DNA of 41,312 nt from Burkholderiales bacterium (lineage in GTDB: Bacteria; Pseudomonadota; Gammaproteobacteria; Burkholderiales; Burkholderiaceae_F): contig JADCGX010000026.1 of the NCBI GenBank assembly GCA_020248785.1, positions 1 through 41,312 of the forward strand, written 5' to 3'. Both the position numbers and the translations under genes were made by a program. The notes under the pieces are model-generated. The model searched no databases and was not told where the DNA came from. It was given only the letters and a program-made list of their open reading frames with translations. How positions within the stretch are numbered: position 1 is the first letter of the stretch; each line of letters opens with the position of its first letter. Positions 24,804 to 34,853 of this stretch are shown here, piece after piece.

Positions 24804-25045
24804 TCCAATTGTCCGCGCGCCGGACCTGCGTCGCTCCCGCAGCATGCGAGGCCCACCAAGGGGGCCATCGCTCGTCCCCATGTCGCGCCGCAGGGACCAC
24901 CGCCGTCGGTTTGCTGCACTGCGGGTTGGTCGTGGCGCTGTAACGGACGTAGCATCGGGCCTTAGTGGCTTGAAAGACAACAAGTTCAGCCACGCTCCGA
25001 GCCGGCGCCGCGCCCGCGGCGCTGAACACTGACTGGGGATGGACC

Positions 25046-28000
25046 ATGAACGCACCGATGAACCGGAGGCAGTTTTTCCGGATCTGTGCGGCAGGCATGG
25101 GCAGCTCTTCCGTCGTTGCGCTGGGCGTTTCGCCCGGAGCGGCCATGGCGGAAGTGCGCGCCTTCAAGCTGTCGCGCACCACCGAGACTCGTAGCACCTG
25201 CCCGTACTGCTCCGTCAGCTGCGGCGTGATCATGTACACGCTGGGCGACAAGGCCAAGAACGTCAAGAGCAGGATCATCCATATCGAGGGCGATCCGGAT
25301 CATCCGGTCAACCGGGGCACGCTGTGCCCGAAGGGCGCCGGCCTGCTGGACTTCGTCCACTCGCCCAATCGCCTGACGCATCCCGAGGTGCGCGAGCCAG
25401 GCTCCAAGGAGTGGAAGAAGATCTCCTGGGACGAGGCGATGACCCGCATCGCCAAGCATATGAAGGCCGATCGCGACGCCAACTTCGTCGAGACCAACGA
25501 CAAGGGTGTCACGGTCAACCGCTGGAACACGACGGGCCTTCTTGTCTCCAGCGCCAGCTCCAACGAGTCCGGCTATCTCACCGTGAAGATGGCGCGTGGC
25601 TTGGGGATGGTGGCGCTCGACACCCAGGCGCGCATCTGACACGCCCCGACGGTGGCCAGTCTGGCCCCGACGTTTGGGCGCGGTGCGATGACCAACCACT
25701 GGGTTGACATCAAGAACGCCGATCTCGTTCTCATCATGGGCGGCAATGCCGCCGAGGCGCATCCCTGTGGCTTCAAGTGGGTCACCGAGGCGATCGAGCA
25801 TCGCAAGGCGAAGCTCGTCGTGGTGGACCCACGCTTCACTCGCTCGGCCGCCATCGCCGATTACTACGCGCCGATCCGCGTGGGCAGTGATATCGCCTTC
25901 CTTGGCGGTGTCATCAACTACCTCGTGCAGAACAACAAGGTCCACCTGGACTACGTGAAGGCGTACACCAACGCGCCCTTCATCATCCGCGAGGACTTCA
26001 AGTTCGACGATGGCCTGTTCTCTGGCTACAACGAGGACAAGCGCAGCTACGACCGCACCACCTGGGCCTACGAGCTGGACAAAGACGGCTACGCCAAGAT
26101 CGACGAGATGCTCGAGGATCCGCGCTGCGTGTACCAGCTGATGAAGACCCACTTCAGCCGCTACACGCCGGAGATGGTCGAGAAGGTCTGCGGCACGCCA
26201 AAGGACCAGTTCCTGAAGGTGGCCGAGATGATCGGCAGCACGGCAACGCCCGACCGGGTGATGACGATCTGCTACGCGCTCGGCTGGACGCAGCACTCGC
26301 ACGGCTCGCAGAACATCCGCACCATGGCGATGATCCAGCTGCTGCTGGGCAACATCGGCCGGCCGGGCGGCGGTGTGAACGCGCTGCGTGGTCATGCCAA
26401 CGTGCAGGGCATCACCGACCAGTGCGCCTACTCCGAGGTGCTGCCCGGGTATCTGTCGGCGCCGACCGACGCCGACGACACCCAGGAGAAGTACATCACG
26501 GCACGCACGCCCAAGTCGCTGCGGCCGAACCAGATGAACTTCGGCCAGAACTTCGCAAAATGGCACGTCAGCCAGCAAAAGGCGTTCTACGGCAACGCGG
26601 CGACCAAGGACAACAACTTCGCCTACGACTGGCTGCCCAAGCGCGACGGTGCCTATGACGTGCTGGCGATGTTCGAGCGCATGCACCAGGGCCGCATGAA
26701 CGGCTTCATCTTCCAGGGCTTCAACCCCCTGGCGGCGCTGCCGAACAAGAAGAAGGTCAGCGCGGCGATGTCGAAGCTCAAGTACATGGTCGTGATCGAC
26801 CCGCTGCGCACGGAGACCAGCGAGTTCTGGAAGCACTACGGCGAGCTGAACAACGTCAAGCCCGAGGAGATCCAGACCGAGGTGTTCCGGCTGCCGGCGT
26901 CGTCGTTCGCCGAGGATGCGGGCACGTTCACCAGCTCGGGCCGTGTCATCCAGTGGCACTGGGCGGGCCAGGATCCTCCGGGTGATGCCAAGACCGACCG
27001 CGAGATCATCGGCACGCTGTTCACCGGGATCCGCGACATGTACCGCAAGGACGGCGGCAAGCTGCCCGAGCCGGTCCTGAGCCTCACCTGGGCCTACGCG
27101 ATCGCGACCAATCCGTCGCCCGAGGAAGTGCTGCGCGAAATTTCCGGGCGCGCCATCACTGACGTGGTGGATCCGAAGGACAAGACCAGGGTGCTGGCGG
27201 CCGCGGGCCAGCAACTAGCCGGCTTTGGCCAGTTGCAGGACGATGGCTCTACGGCCTGCGGCAACTGGATCTACTCGGGCGTGTGGTCGCAGGCCGGCAA
27301 TCTCTCGCAACGGCGCGACACCGCGGATCCCGGCGGCATGGGCAACAACCTCACCTGGGGCTTTGCCTGGCCGGCCAACCGTCGCGTGCTCTACAACCGC
27401 GCCAACACCGATCCGAAAACCGGTGCGCCCTGGGACGCGCGACGCGGCGCGATCCGCTGGACCGGCACGGCCTGGGCGGGCATCGATATTCCCGACATTC
27501 GTCCTGACCTCGGTCCCGACAGCGGTGCCGGTCCGTTCATCATGACCGCCGAAGGCGTGGGCCGGCTGTTCTCGCTGGGCGGCATGGCCGAGGGGCCGTT
27601 CCCCGAGCACTACGAGCCCTTCGAGTCGCCGCTGGGCTACAACCCCATGCACCCGAAGAACCCGAAGGCCACGTCCAATCCGGCGGCCCGCGTGTTCAAG
27701 GGCGACATGGCCGCCTTCGGCAAGAAGGACGAGTTCCCCTATGCGGCGACCACTTATCGCCTGACGGAGCACTTCCACTTCTGGACCAAGAACGCCTACT
27801 CGAGCGCCATCGTGCAGCCCTCGCCGTTCGTTGAGATCAGCGAAGACCTGGCGAAGGAGAAGGGCATTCGCAACGGCGATCTGGTCAAGGTGCGCAGCAA
27901 CCGCGGCGAACTGAAGGCCAAGTGTGTCGTCACCAAGCGCATGTCGGTCCTGAACTGCGACGGCAAGACGGTGCACACGGTGGGCATTCCGATCCACTGG

Positions 28001-28120
28001 GGCTTCGTCGGCGTGGCCAAGGACGGCTACCTCGCCAACAACCTGACGCCCTACGTCGGTGATGCGAACTCGCAGACGCCGGAATACAAGGCGTTCCTGG
28101 TCAACATCGAGAAAGCCTGA
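25046..28120 (+). CDS. fdnG: Formate dehydrogenase-N catalytic subunit, selenocysteine-containing
   Basis: Oxidises formate to CO2 in the periplasm and passes electrons through FdnH and FdnI to quinone. The protein is 1024 residues with selenocysteine at codon 198, encoded by TGA 25637-25639. The frame continues after it: [19 protein letters not shown] matches E. coli FdnG. A twin-arginine signal is present ([12 protein letters not shown]). A [4Fe-4S] cluster is bound by C52, C55, C59 and C94, and a bis-MGD molybdenum or tungsten cofactor is expected. Ordinary gene callers would split it at the TGA. A SECIS-like hairpin and the whole Sec machinery lie nearby. Confidence 0.95.
25637..25677 (+). 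promoter_or_regulatory. Sec codon and SECIS element in fdnG
   Basis: Directly after the UGA a stem forms: GG (25651-25652), a bulged U (25653), GGCC (25654-25657), a five-base AGUCU loop, then GGCC-CC (25663-25668). Bulged U and GU-containing apical loop match bacterial SECIS elements read by SelB. The distance from the UGA (11 bases to the stem) is as in E. coli fdnG/fdhF. Confidence 0.8.
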
Positions 28121-28131
28121 GGAGAACCGCA

Positions 28132-29013
28132 ATGACCATGCAATCGCTGTCGGTCGAGCGGCGCTCCTCGACCACTACGCCATCGCCGTCGGTGCGCGTG
28201 GCGGCCGAGCCGGTCGCCAAGCTGATCGACATTTCCAAGTGCATCGGCTGCAAGGCCTGCCAGGTCGCGTGCATGCAGTGGAACGACCTGCGCGACGACG
28301 TCGGCACCACCGTGGGCGTGTACGACAACCCGATCGATCTCACCGATCAGTCGTGGACCGTCATGCGCTTTGCGGAGTACAAGAGCCCGGAGGGCAAGCT
28401 CGAGTGGCTGATCCGCAAGGACGGCTGCATGCACTGCGAGGATCCGGGCTGCCTTAAAGCCTGCCCGGCCCCGGGTGCGATCGTCAAGTACGCCAACGGC
28501 ATCGTCGACTTCATCTCGTCGAACTGCATCGGCTGCGGGTACTGCGTGGCCGGCTGCCCGTTCAACATCCCGCGCATCAGCGAGAAGGACAACAAGGCCT
28601 ACAAGTGCTCGCTGTGCTCGGACCGGGTGTCGGTCGGCCTCGAGCCGGCCTGCGTGAAGACCTGCCCGACGGGCGCGATCCAGTTCGGCGCCAAGACCGA
28701 CATGGTCGCGCGCGCCAACAAGCGGGTCGGTGACCTGAAGGAGCGCGGCTACCAGCAGGCGGCACTGTACGACCCGGCGGGCGTCGGCGGGACGCACGTG
28801 ATGTACGTCCTGCAGCACGGCGACAAGGCCAGTTTGTACAGCGGCCTGCCGCAGGATCCGACGATCAGTCCCTGGGTCAGCCTGTGGAAAGGCATCACCA
28901 AGCCATTGCTGTCCATCGGTCTTGGACTCGCGGTGCTCGGTGCCTTCTTCCACTACATCACGCGCGGTCCGAAGGAGGAGCACGCGGACAGCAAAGAAGG
29001 AGGCAAAGCATGA
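28132..29013 (+). CDS. fdnH: Formate dehydrogenase-N iron-sulfur subunit
   Basis: This electron-transfer subunit has 293 residues and four [4Fe-4S] clusters built from 16 cysteines: [35 protein letters not shown], and CSLC with PAC-VKTC. A single C-terminal transmembrane helix ([19 protein letters not shown]) anchors it. AGGAGA precedes ATG 28132, 11 bases after the fdnG stop. The N-terminal Ser/Thr-rich stretch resembles other FdnH/FdoH proteins. It overlaps fdnI as ATGA. Together with FdnG and FdnI it completes the respiratory enzyme. Confidence 0.95.
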   Translation: MTMQSLSVERRSSTTTPSPSVRVAAEPVAKLIDISKCIGCKACQVACMQWNDLRDDVGTTVGVYDNPIDLTDQSWTVMRFAEYKSPEGKLEWLIRKDGCMHCEDPGCLKACPAPGAIVKYANGIVDFISSNCIGCGYCVAGCPFNIPRISEKDNKAYKCSLCSDRVSVGLEPACVKTCPTGAIQFGAKTDMVARANKRVGDLKERGYQQAALYDPAGVGGTHVMYVLQHGDKASLYSGLPQDPTISPWVSLWKGITKPLLSIGLGLAVLGAFFHYITRGPKEEHADSKEGGKA

Positions 29014-29696
29014 GCGCCGGCTCGCAACACGTCGTCCTGAAGAGCGGCGAGGTCCCGCGCTACTCGTCGACCGAGCGGGTGGTCCACTGGACCGTGGCCA
29101 TCACGTTCATCCTGCTGGCCGCCAGCGGACTGGCGCTGTTCCATCCGGCGTTCTGGTTCTTGACCGGCCTGCTGGGCGGCGGCACCTGGACGCGGATCCT
29201 GCACCCGTTCATCGGGCTGGTGATGTTCGTCGCGTTCGCGTGGATGGCGATCAAGTACTGGAAGGACAACGTCATCCGGTCCTACGACCGCGAATGGCAG
29301 AAGCGCCTTTCGGACGTGATCAACAACCGCGATCACAACCTGCCCGAGATCGACAAGTACAACATCGGGCAGAAGCAGCTGTTCTGGACCATGGTGATCA
29401 CCATGGTCCTGCTGCTGCTCTCGGGCCTGGTGCTGTGGCGCGACACCGTGTTCGCCTTCCCCGTGACCATGGTGCGGGTCTCCGCCGTGGTGCATGCGCT
29501 GGCGGCGTTCGTGCTGATCCTCGGCATCGTCGTCCACTTCTACTCGGCGATCTTCTGGGTCAAGGGCAGCATGCGGGCGATGACGCGCGGCACGGTGTCG
29601 CACGGCTGGGCCAGGCACCATCATCCGCTGTGGTACCGCCGCGTGACTGGACAGGCCAGCGGGCAGATCGCCAGCAAGGGCAGCGCGGCCGAGTAG
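29010..29696 (+). CDS. fdnI: Formate dehydrogenase-N cytochrome b subunit
   Basis: This membrane anchor and quinone-reducing diheme cytochrome b has 228 residues. Four hydrophobic helices are visible: [20 protein letters not shown], the region after [31 protein letters not shown], and [19 protein letters not shown]. Conserved heme histidines sit in [16 protein letters not shown] and VVHFYS. ATG 29010 overlaps the fdnH stop as ATGA, with AAGGAGG seven bases before. A strong terminator follows at 29719. E. coli FdnI is 217 residues, so the length agrees. Confidence 0.94.
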   Translation: MSAGSQHVVLKSGEVPRYSSTERVVHWTVAITFILLAASGLALFHPAFWFLTGLLGGGTWTRILHPFIGLVMFVAFAWMAIKYWKDNVIRSYDREWQKRLSDVINNRDHNLPEIDKYNIGQKQLFWTMVITMVLLLLSGLVLWRDTVFAFPVTMVRVSAVVHALAAFVLILGIVVHFYSAIFWVKGSMRAMTRGTVSHGWARHHHPLWYRRVTGQASGQIASKGSAAE

Positions 29697-29718
29697 GCGG
29701 CGCTGCGCGAGTGACAAT

Positions 29719-29756
29719 GGCGGCTCGGAGGTTTCCGTGCCGCCTTTTTGTTTGTT
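29719..29756 (+). terminator. Intrinsic terminator after fdnI
   Basis: GGCGGCTCGGA pairs with TCCGTGCCGCC (10 of 11, GGTT loop), followed by TTTTTGTTTGTT. This is the best classical Rho-independent terminator in the window. It separates fdnGHI from fdhE-selA-selB-selC, so the second set needs read-through or its own promoter. Confidence 0.9.
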
Positions 29757-29775
29757 GTGAGAGCGCAGGCAGACG

Positions 29776-30729
29776 ATGCCCACTCCGATCATCACCGACG
29801 GCACCATGGAGCGCGTGGTCGCGGCACCGCGCGTCGTGCTGCCGGACCCGAGCGCCCTGTTTGCCGAGCGCGCGAGCCGCTTCGCGCAGCTGGCGCAGGG
29901 CCATCCGATGGCCGAGTATCTGCAGTTGATGGCCGCCGTCGTGCACGCGCAGCATGCGGTGATCTGGCGCCGCACGGCGCTGCCGGTGCCCGCGGCCGCG
30001 CTGGACCAAAGCCGCGACTACGGCATGCCTCCGCTGTCCGCACTCAGCCATCCGCGCGACGCGCAGTGGCGCAGCGACCTGGCCGACCTGGTGGACGCGC
30101 TGGCAGCCGATCCGCGCGCCGCCGCTGCCTGCGCGCGCCTGCGCGGCCTCGATGCGGGAGCGCTGGAGGCGCAGGCCGACCGCGTGCTCGCCGGGCAGAC
30201 CCTGGATGCAGACGCCGCGCAGGTGCCGTTCATCGGCGCCGCGCTGCAGGTCTACTTCACGCGCGCCGCGGCGGCGCTCGATGTGAACACCGTGAAGAAC
30301 TTCGACGTGCCCACCGTGTGCCCCGTGTGCGCCACGCGGCCGGTGGCCAGCATCGTGCGTGTCGGTGGCGACCGCAACAACCTGCGCTATCTCGCCTGTG
30401 CGCTGTGCAACACCGAGTGGAACGTCGCGCGTATCAAGTGCTCGGCCTGTGAGGACGACAGGGGCGTGCACTATCTTTCGCTCACCGGTGTCGACAGCGT
30501 GCAGACCGATGACGCCGCCGCCATCAACACCGCCGGCGCCGAGGCGGCACGCAAGGCCGAGGCCTGCGACGAGTGCAGGTCGTACCTGAAGATCTTCTAT
30601 CAGGAAAAGGACGCCTACGTTGATGTGCAGGCCGATGATCTCGCCTCGCTGTCGCTCGATCTCTTGGTCGACGAGCGCGGCTTCGGCCGCTCCGGGCCCA
30701 ACCTGCTGATTCATCCAGGATCCGGTTAG
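29776..30729 (+). CDS. fdhE: Formate dehydrogenase accessory protein FdhE
   Basis: A maturation factor needed for active respiratory formate dehydrogenase; E. coli FdhE binds iron and the catalytic subunit. The 317-residue protein has four CxxC pairs in the C-terminal half: C182/C185 (CPVC), C208/C211 (CALC), C222/C225 (CSAC) and C264/C267 (CDEC), the rubredoxin-like metal sites of the family. The end DDLASLSLDLLVDERGF is also characteristic. Two bases separate it from selA. It lies downstream of the fdnI terminator. Confidence 0.94.
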   Translation: MPTPIITDGTMERVVAAPRVVLPDPSALFAERASRFAQLAQGHPMAEYLQLMAAVVHAQHAVIWRRTALPVPAAALDQSRDYGMPPLSALSHPRDAQWRSDLADLVDALAADPRAAAACARLRGLDAGALEAQADRVLAGQTLDADAAQVPFIGAALQVYFTRAAAALDVNTVKNFDVPTVCPVCATRPVASIVRVGGDRNNLRYLACALCNTEWNVARIKCSACEDDRGVHYLSLTGVDSVQTDDAAAINTAGAEAARKAEACDECRSYLKIFYQEKDAYVDVQADDLASLSLDLLVDERGFGRSGPNLLIHPGSG

Positions 30730-30731
30730 CG

Positions 30732-32177
30732 ATGGCCAACGACTTGACTCTGCCCGGTGCGGGCGAGGCAAGCGGTGACGGCAATCCGGCTACCGCACTC
30801 GCCCGTCTGCCGGCGATCGACAAGCTGCTGGCGCGGCCGGCACTGGCGGACCTGGTGCAGCAGTGGGGCCAGGCGCTGGTCAAGCATGCCGCGCAGGACG
30901 AACTCGCCGCGCAGCGCGGGCTGCTGAAGGCGGGCCAGCCGTTTCCGGCCAGCACCGCGCTCGACGCCGCGGTCATCGCGCGCGTGCAGGCGCTGCGCAC
31001 GCCGAACCTCAAGCCGGTCATCAATCTCTCCGGCACCGTGATCCATACCAACCTCGGTCGCTCGCTGCTGGCCGACGAGGCCATCGAGGCCGTGGCGCAG
31101 GCGATGCGCAGCTACGCCGCGCTGGAGTACGACCTCGCGGGTGGCGAGCGCGGCGACCGCGACACGATCGTCGAGGGCCTGTTGTGCGAGCTGACCGGCG
31201 CCGAAGCGGCCACAGTGGTCAACAACAACGCGGCGGCGGTGGTCCTGGGCCTGGCCGCGCTCGCGGCGCGCAAGCAAGTGCTGATCTCGCGCGGCGAGCT
31301 GATCGAGATTGGCGGCAGCTTCCGCATGCCCGACATCATGACCACGGCTGGCTGCAAGCTGGTCGAGGTGGGCACCACGAACCGGACGCACGCCAAGGAC
31401 TTCGAGGCCGCGCTGGGGCCGAAGAGCGGGCTGATCGTCAAGGCGCACTGGTCGAACTACGCGATCACCGGGTTCACAGCGAGCGTGGATGACGCCACGC
31501 TGGCGGCCATCGCGCACCGCCATGGCGTGCCGTACATGGTCGATCTTGGCGCGGGCGCGCTGATCGACCTGTCCAGGCTCGGCTTGCCGCGCGAGCCGAT
31601 GCCGCAGGAGTCATTGGCCGCTGGCGCGGACGTCGTCACCTTTTCCGGCGACAAGCTGCTCGGCGGACCGCAGGCGGGCATCCTGGTCGGCGCCAAGGCT
31701 GCGATCGCGCGCATCAAGAAGCATCCGCTCAAGCGCGCATTGCGCCTGTCAAAACTCACGCTCGCTGCGCTTGAGGCGACGCTGCGCATCTATGTCTCCG
31801 CGCACCGGGTGCCCGAGCGCCTGCCCAGCTTGCGACTGCTCACGCGCAGCGCGGCCGAGGTGCGCGCCGCGTGCGAGCGGCTGCTGCCGGCACTTGCATC
31901 GTTCGCCGGCGCGCCCTTCACGGCCCGCGTGGCGCCCTGCGCCAGCCAGATCGGCTCCGGCAGCCTGCCGGTCGAGCGCCTGGCCTCCAGCGCGATCGTG
32001 CTCGCGCCCGTCAATGCCAAGGAGGCAGGGCGCGCACTCGATGCGCTGAGCCGCCGCCTACGCAGTCTCCCGGTGCCGGTGATCGGCCGTGTGCACGACG
32101 GCGCGCTCTGGCTCGACCTGCGCTGCCTGATCGACGAGGCGCAGCTGGCGCGCCAGTTGGAGCAGGCGCCATGCTGA
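30732..32177 (+). CDS. selA: L-seryl-tRNA(Sec) selenium transferase
   Basis: This PLP enzyme converts Ser-tRNA(Sec) to Sec-tRNA(Sec) with selenophosphate. The 481 residues include [34 protein letters not shown] and the PLP lysine K308 in [16 protein letters not shown], all as in bacterial SelA (E. coli 463 residues). It overlaps selB by 7 bases. Selenophosphate synthetase (selD) is not in the window and must be elsewhere. The linkage to fdnG and selC makes a self-contained selenoprotein module. Confidence 0.95.
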   Translation: MANDLTLPGAGEASGDGNPATALARLPAIDKLLARPALADLVQQWGQALVKHAAQDELAAQRGLLKAGQPFPASTALDAAVIARVQALRTPNLKPVINLSGTVIHTNLGRSLLADEAIEAVAQAMRSYAALEYDLAGGERGDRDTIVEGLLCELTGAEAATVVNNNAAAVVLGLAALAARKQVLISRGELIEIGGSFRMPDIMTTAGCKLVEVGTTNRTHAKDFEAALGPKSGLIVKAHWSNYAITGFTASVDDATLAAIAHRHGVPYMVDLGAGALIDLSRLGLPREPMPQESLAAGADVVTFSGDKLLGGPQAGILVGAKAAIARIKKHPLKRALRLSKLTLAALEATLRIYVSAHRVPERLPSLRLLTRSAAEVRAACERLLPALASFAGAPFTARVAPCASQIGSGSLPVERLASSAIVLAPVNAKEAGRALDALSRRLRSLPVPVIGRVHDGALWLDLRCLIDEAQLARQLEQAPC

Positions 32178-34093
32178 TCGGCACCGCCGGCCATATCGAC
32201 CACGGCAAGACCTCGCTGGTCAAGCGGCTCACCGGCCGCAACACCGACCGCCTGCCCGAAGAGATCAAGCGCGGCATTTCGATCGAGCTGGGCTACGCCT
32301 ATATCCCCGCGGCCGACGCGCAGGTCGAGCCGCTTGGGTTCATCGACGTGCCGGGCCATGAGCGCTTCGTGCACACGATGCTGGCCGGCGCCACCGGCAT
32401 CGATCTCGCCCTGCTGGTGGTGGCGGCCGACGATGGCGTGATGCCGCAGACCGAGGAGCACTTCGAGATCCTCAAGCTGCTCGGTGTGCGCGCGGGCGCC
32501 ATCGCGCTCACCAAGGTGGACGCCGTGGCGCCGGCGCGCGTGGACGAGGTGGGGGAGCAACTGGCGCAGTGGCTGGCGCCCACCGTTGCCTGTGACTGGC
32601 GCGTCTTTGCCCTGTCCTCGCTGACAGGCGAGGGCGTGCAGGCGTTGCGGGACTGGCTGCAGGCGCAGGCGGCGCGCTGGCCGCAGCGCCGCGCTGCCGG
32701 CCAGTTCCGCATGGCGGTCGATCGCGTGTTCTCGCTCGCGGGCGTGGGCACGATCGTGACCGGCACCGTGCATGCGGGCAGCGTTGCGGTGGGCGACGAA
32801 GTGCTGGTGCAGCCCTCGGGCCGCCGAGCGCGCGTGCGCTCGCTGCGCGCGCAGGACCGGCCGGCCGAGCGCGGCGTGGCGGGCCAGCGCTGCGCGCTGA
32901 ACCTTGCCGCCATCGGGCGCGACGAGGTCGAGCGCGGCGAGTGGGTGCAAAGCGCCATGCTCGGCAATCTCACGCAGCGCCTGGATGCCATCATGGAGCG
33001 CACGCGCGCGACCGAGTTGCGCAGTGACACGATGGTTCATCTGCATCACGGCACGCTCGACGTCCTGGCCCGCGTGGCCGTGCTGGACAACACCGACCCC
33101 GCCGCCGTGCTGGTGTCGCTGACCATCGTCGAGCCGGTGGCCGCCAGCGCGGGCGACCGGATCGTGCTGCGCGACGCACAGGCGCGCCACACGCTGGCCG
33201 GAGGTACGGTCGTGGACACCGCCGTGCCCGCGCGTGGTCGGCGCCGCCCGGAGCGACTCGCTCTGTTGCGCCAGCTCGCGGCGTTGCAGGCAAGCGATCG
33301 AGGCGCCGCGTTGCAGGCCCGGTTGCTGCACGGCCCCTGTGCCACGAGTGCGCTGAAAAGCGGTTGGAACCTGCGCGACGACGAGTTCGACCTGCTGCTC
33401 GCGGCCAGCGGCGCGCGGTGCGCCGCCGATCTCTTGTTCGACGGCGCGCACTGGACCCGCCTGGCGGAGCAGGCGCGGCAGGCGACTGCCGCGACCCACG
33501 AGCGCGAGCCGGAGATGCCTGGCCTGGAGCAGCACCGGCTGCGCCGCATGGTGGCGCCGGCACTGCCGCAGGAGGCGATCACCACGCTGCTCGACGAGCT
33601 GATCGATGTCGGCACGCTTGTGCGCCGCGGTGCCTTCGTCGCGCTGCCATCGCACAAGGTCGAGCTGGCGCGCGACGAGCGCGTGCGCTGGGAGAAGATC
33701 AAGCCGCTCTTTATGGACAAGCGCTTCGAGCCGCCCCGGGTGCGCGACATCGCGCGCGACACGGGCATCGCCGAGACGGACGTGCGCGCGCTGCTGCGGC
33801 GCGTCGCACGGGTGGGCGAGATCACGCTGGTGGCGCACGATCACTTCTTCATCACCGACGCGGTGGCCGAGATGGCGGAAGTGGCCGGAGAGCTGGCGCG
33901 CACACATGGCGCCGCGCGTGCGGCCGAGTTCCGCGACCGCATCGGCACCGGCCGCAAGCTGGCCATCCAGATCCTCGAGTTCTTCGACAAGGTGGGCTAT
34001 ACGCGACGCGTGCGTGACGATCACCTGCCGCGGCGGGCCAATCCCTGGCGCGCACAGGCGGCGGCTCCGCCGCAGGAGCGCGCCGCAGCCTGA
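32171..34093 (+). CDS. selB: Selenocysteine-specific elongation factor
   Basis: A 640-residue GTPase that delivers Sec-tRNA(Sec) to the ribosome at SECIS-marked UGA codons. G motifs are GHIDHGKTS (7-15), DVPGHERF and TKVD. The C-terminal half has the winged-helix repeats that bind SECIS, e.g. [20 protein letters not shown], and the end [20 protein letters not shown]. Length matches E. coli SelB (614). ATG 32171 lies inside the end of selA. tRNA-Sec starts 31 bases after its stop. Confidence 0.95.
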   Translation: MLIGTAGHIDHGKTSLVKRLTGRNTDRLPEEIKRGISIELGYAYIPAADAQVEPLGFIDVPGHERFVHTMLAGATGIDLALLVVAADDGVMPQTEEHFEILKLLGVRAGAIALTKVDAVAPARVDEVGEQLAQWLAPTVACDWRVFALSSLTGEGVQALRDWLQAQAARWPQRRAAGQFRMAVDRVFSLAGVGTIVTGTVHAGSVAVGDEVLVQPSGRRARVRSLRAQDRPAERGVAGQRCALNLAAIGRDEVERGEWVQSAMLGNLTQRLDAIMERTRATELRSDTMVHLHHGTLDVLARVAVLDNTDPAAVLVSLTIVEPVAASAGDRIVLRDAQARHTLAGGTVVDTAVPARGRRRPERLALLRQLAALQASDRGAALQARLLHGPCATSALKSGWNLRDDEFDLLLAASGARCAADLLFDGAHWTRLAEQARQATAATHEREPEMPGLEQHRLRRMVAPALPQEAITTLLDELIDVGTLVRRGAFVALPSHKVELARDERVRWEKIKPLFMDKRFEPPRVRDIARDTGIAETDVRALLRRVARVGEITLVAHDHFFITDAVAEMAEVAGELARTHGAARAAEFRDRIGTGRKLAIQILEFFDKVGYTRRVRDDHLPRRANPWRAQAAAPPQERAAA

Positions 34094-34124
34094 GCAGAGG
34101 TAGCAGCAAGAACGTGAACGACGA

Positions 34125-34220
34125 GGAAGAGTGTCGCGTCCCGGTGGGCCGGCCAGACTTCAAATCTGGTGGGGGCTGCCAGCAGTCCCTGGTGGGTTCG
34201 ACTCCCATACTCTTCCGCCA
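34125..34220 (+). tRNA. selC: tRNA-Sec (anticodon TCA)
   Basis: A 96-base tRNA including encoded CCA. The acceptor stem has 8 bp (GGAAGAGT with ACTCTTCC) with discriminator G, as in bacterial tRNA-Sec. The anticodon loop CTTCAAA carries TCA, read by UGA. A long variable arm (GGGGGCTGCCAGCAGTCCC) and TTCGA T-loop complete it. Unusual acceptor length and anticodon make the call certain. It lies directly after selB, matching the UGA in fdnG. Confidence 0.97.
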
Positions 34221-34252
34221 GACCAAAGTCGCCGCAGGCGACTTTGGTCTGG
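34218..34252 (+). terminator. 16-bp perfect hairpin starting at the selC CCA
   Basis: CCAGACCAAAGTCGCC and GGCGACTTTGGTCTGG pair perfectly (16 bp, GCA loop). The stem begins with the CCA end of tRNA-Sec, so folding of the precursor would sequester CCA until processed. No T tract follows. It is a likely terminator or 3' processing structure. Confidence 0.7.
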
Positions 34253-34257
34253 CGGGT

Positions 34258-34315
34258 GCGGCGCGTTCGCGCCGCCCGCTTCATGAGGAACGAGGGGGCT
34301 GGGCATGCCCCCTCG
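34258..34315 (+). terminator. Two further GC hairpins after selC
   Basis: GCGGCGCG-TT-CGCGCCGC (34258-34275, 8 bp) and CGAGGGGGC / GCCCCCTCG (34291-34315, 9 bp with a 7-base loop) follow the first hairpin in tandem. Together they fill the gap before the GcvH-like gene. They probably end the sel transcript. Confidence 0.6.
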
Positions 34316-34370
34316 TGCTCCCCCCAGCCACGGGGAACTGCAACGAAACCCATCCCGACTAGGACCGGCT

Positions 34371-34853
34371 ATGCAAGAACAGCTCGACCGACTCGCCCCC
34401 GACGTTCTCTATGCGCCCGCGCAGGACATGTGGGTGCGGCGCGAGGCCGATGGCCACGTGACCGTTGGTGCGACGCATCTGATCGCGCAGCATGGCCAGT
34501 TCATGCTGTTCACGCCACGGCCGCTGGATACTGAGGTGGAGTTCGACCGATCGCTCGGCGTGATGGAAACCGCCAAGACGGCGGTGGCCGTGCACGCGCC
34601 GCTGTCCGGCCGCATCGTGGCCGTCAACCAGGCGGTGGTGGACGATGTTTCCCTGGTCGAGCGCGATCCCTATGGCGAAGGCTGGCTCATGCGGATGCAG
34701 CCGGCGGACTGGGAGGCGGCGCAGGCGACCTTGTTGCCGACAGCGCAGTACGTCGAATGGGTCACGCCGCGCCTGGAAGAGAAGCTTGCCAAGCCGGTCG
34801 AGTTCGACGAGTTTGCCGAGGACCTGACCGTCGATCCGAATCGCGGTTACTGA
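34371..34853 (+). CDS. GcvH-like lipoyl carrier protein
   Basis: A 160-residue protein aligned across its middle with glycine cleavage H protein: WVRREADGHVTVGATHLIA, lipoyl lysine K69 in VMETAKTAVAVHAPLSGRI, then VNQAVVDDVSLVERDPYGEGW. The usual ESVKA around the lysine is ETAKT. It is longer than H proteins (about 130), with extra C-terminal residues. No gcvT or gcvP is nearby. It is joined to a DsrE-like gene by a TGATG overlap. This recalls lipoate-binding proteins (LbpA) of the sulfur-oxidising sHdr system, which resemble GcvH and are linked to DsrE; that link is inference. AGGA precedes ATG 34371. Confidence 0.85.
   Translation: MQEQLDRLAPDVLYAPAQDMWVRREADGHVTVGATHLIAQHGQFMLFTPRPLDTEVEFDRSLGVMETAKTAVAVHAPLSGRIVAVNQAVVDDVSLVERDPYGEGWLMRMQPADWEAAQATLLPTAQYVEWVTPRLEEKLAKPVEFDEFAEDLTVDPNRGY

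Noticed and set aside
25639..25652. Apparent nonsense mutation or frameshift splitting the formate dehydrogenase gene
   Set aside because: The frame is unchanged across the TGA, the residue context matches the Sec site of FdnG, a SECIS-like hairpin follows, and selA, selB and tRNA-Sec are linked.
24986..27214. Minus-strand open frame of 742 codons opposite fdnG
   Set aside because: Shadow of a conserved gene; no motifs and no ribosome binding site.
31790..34024. Minus-strand open frame of 744 codons opposite selA/selB
   Set aside because: Shadow frame; selA and selB on the other strand are certain.
34125..34220. tRNA-Sec as an integration (att) site for a genomic island
   Set aside because: No second copy of the tRNA 3' end and no integrase gene are visible downstream in the window.
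34371..34853. Ordinary glycine cleavage H protein
   Set aside because: No gcvT or gcvP nearby, extra C-terminal length, atypical lipoyl context and tight coupling to a DsrE-like gene make a dedicated role more likely.
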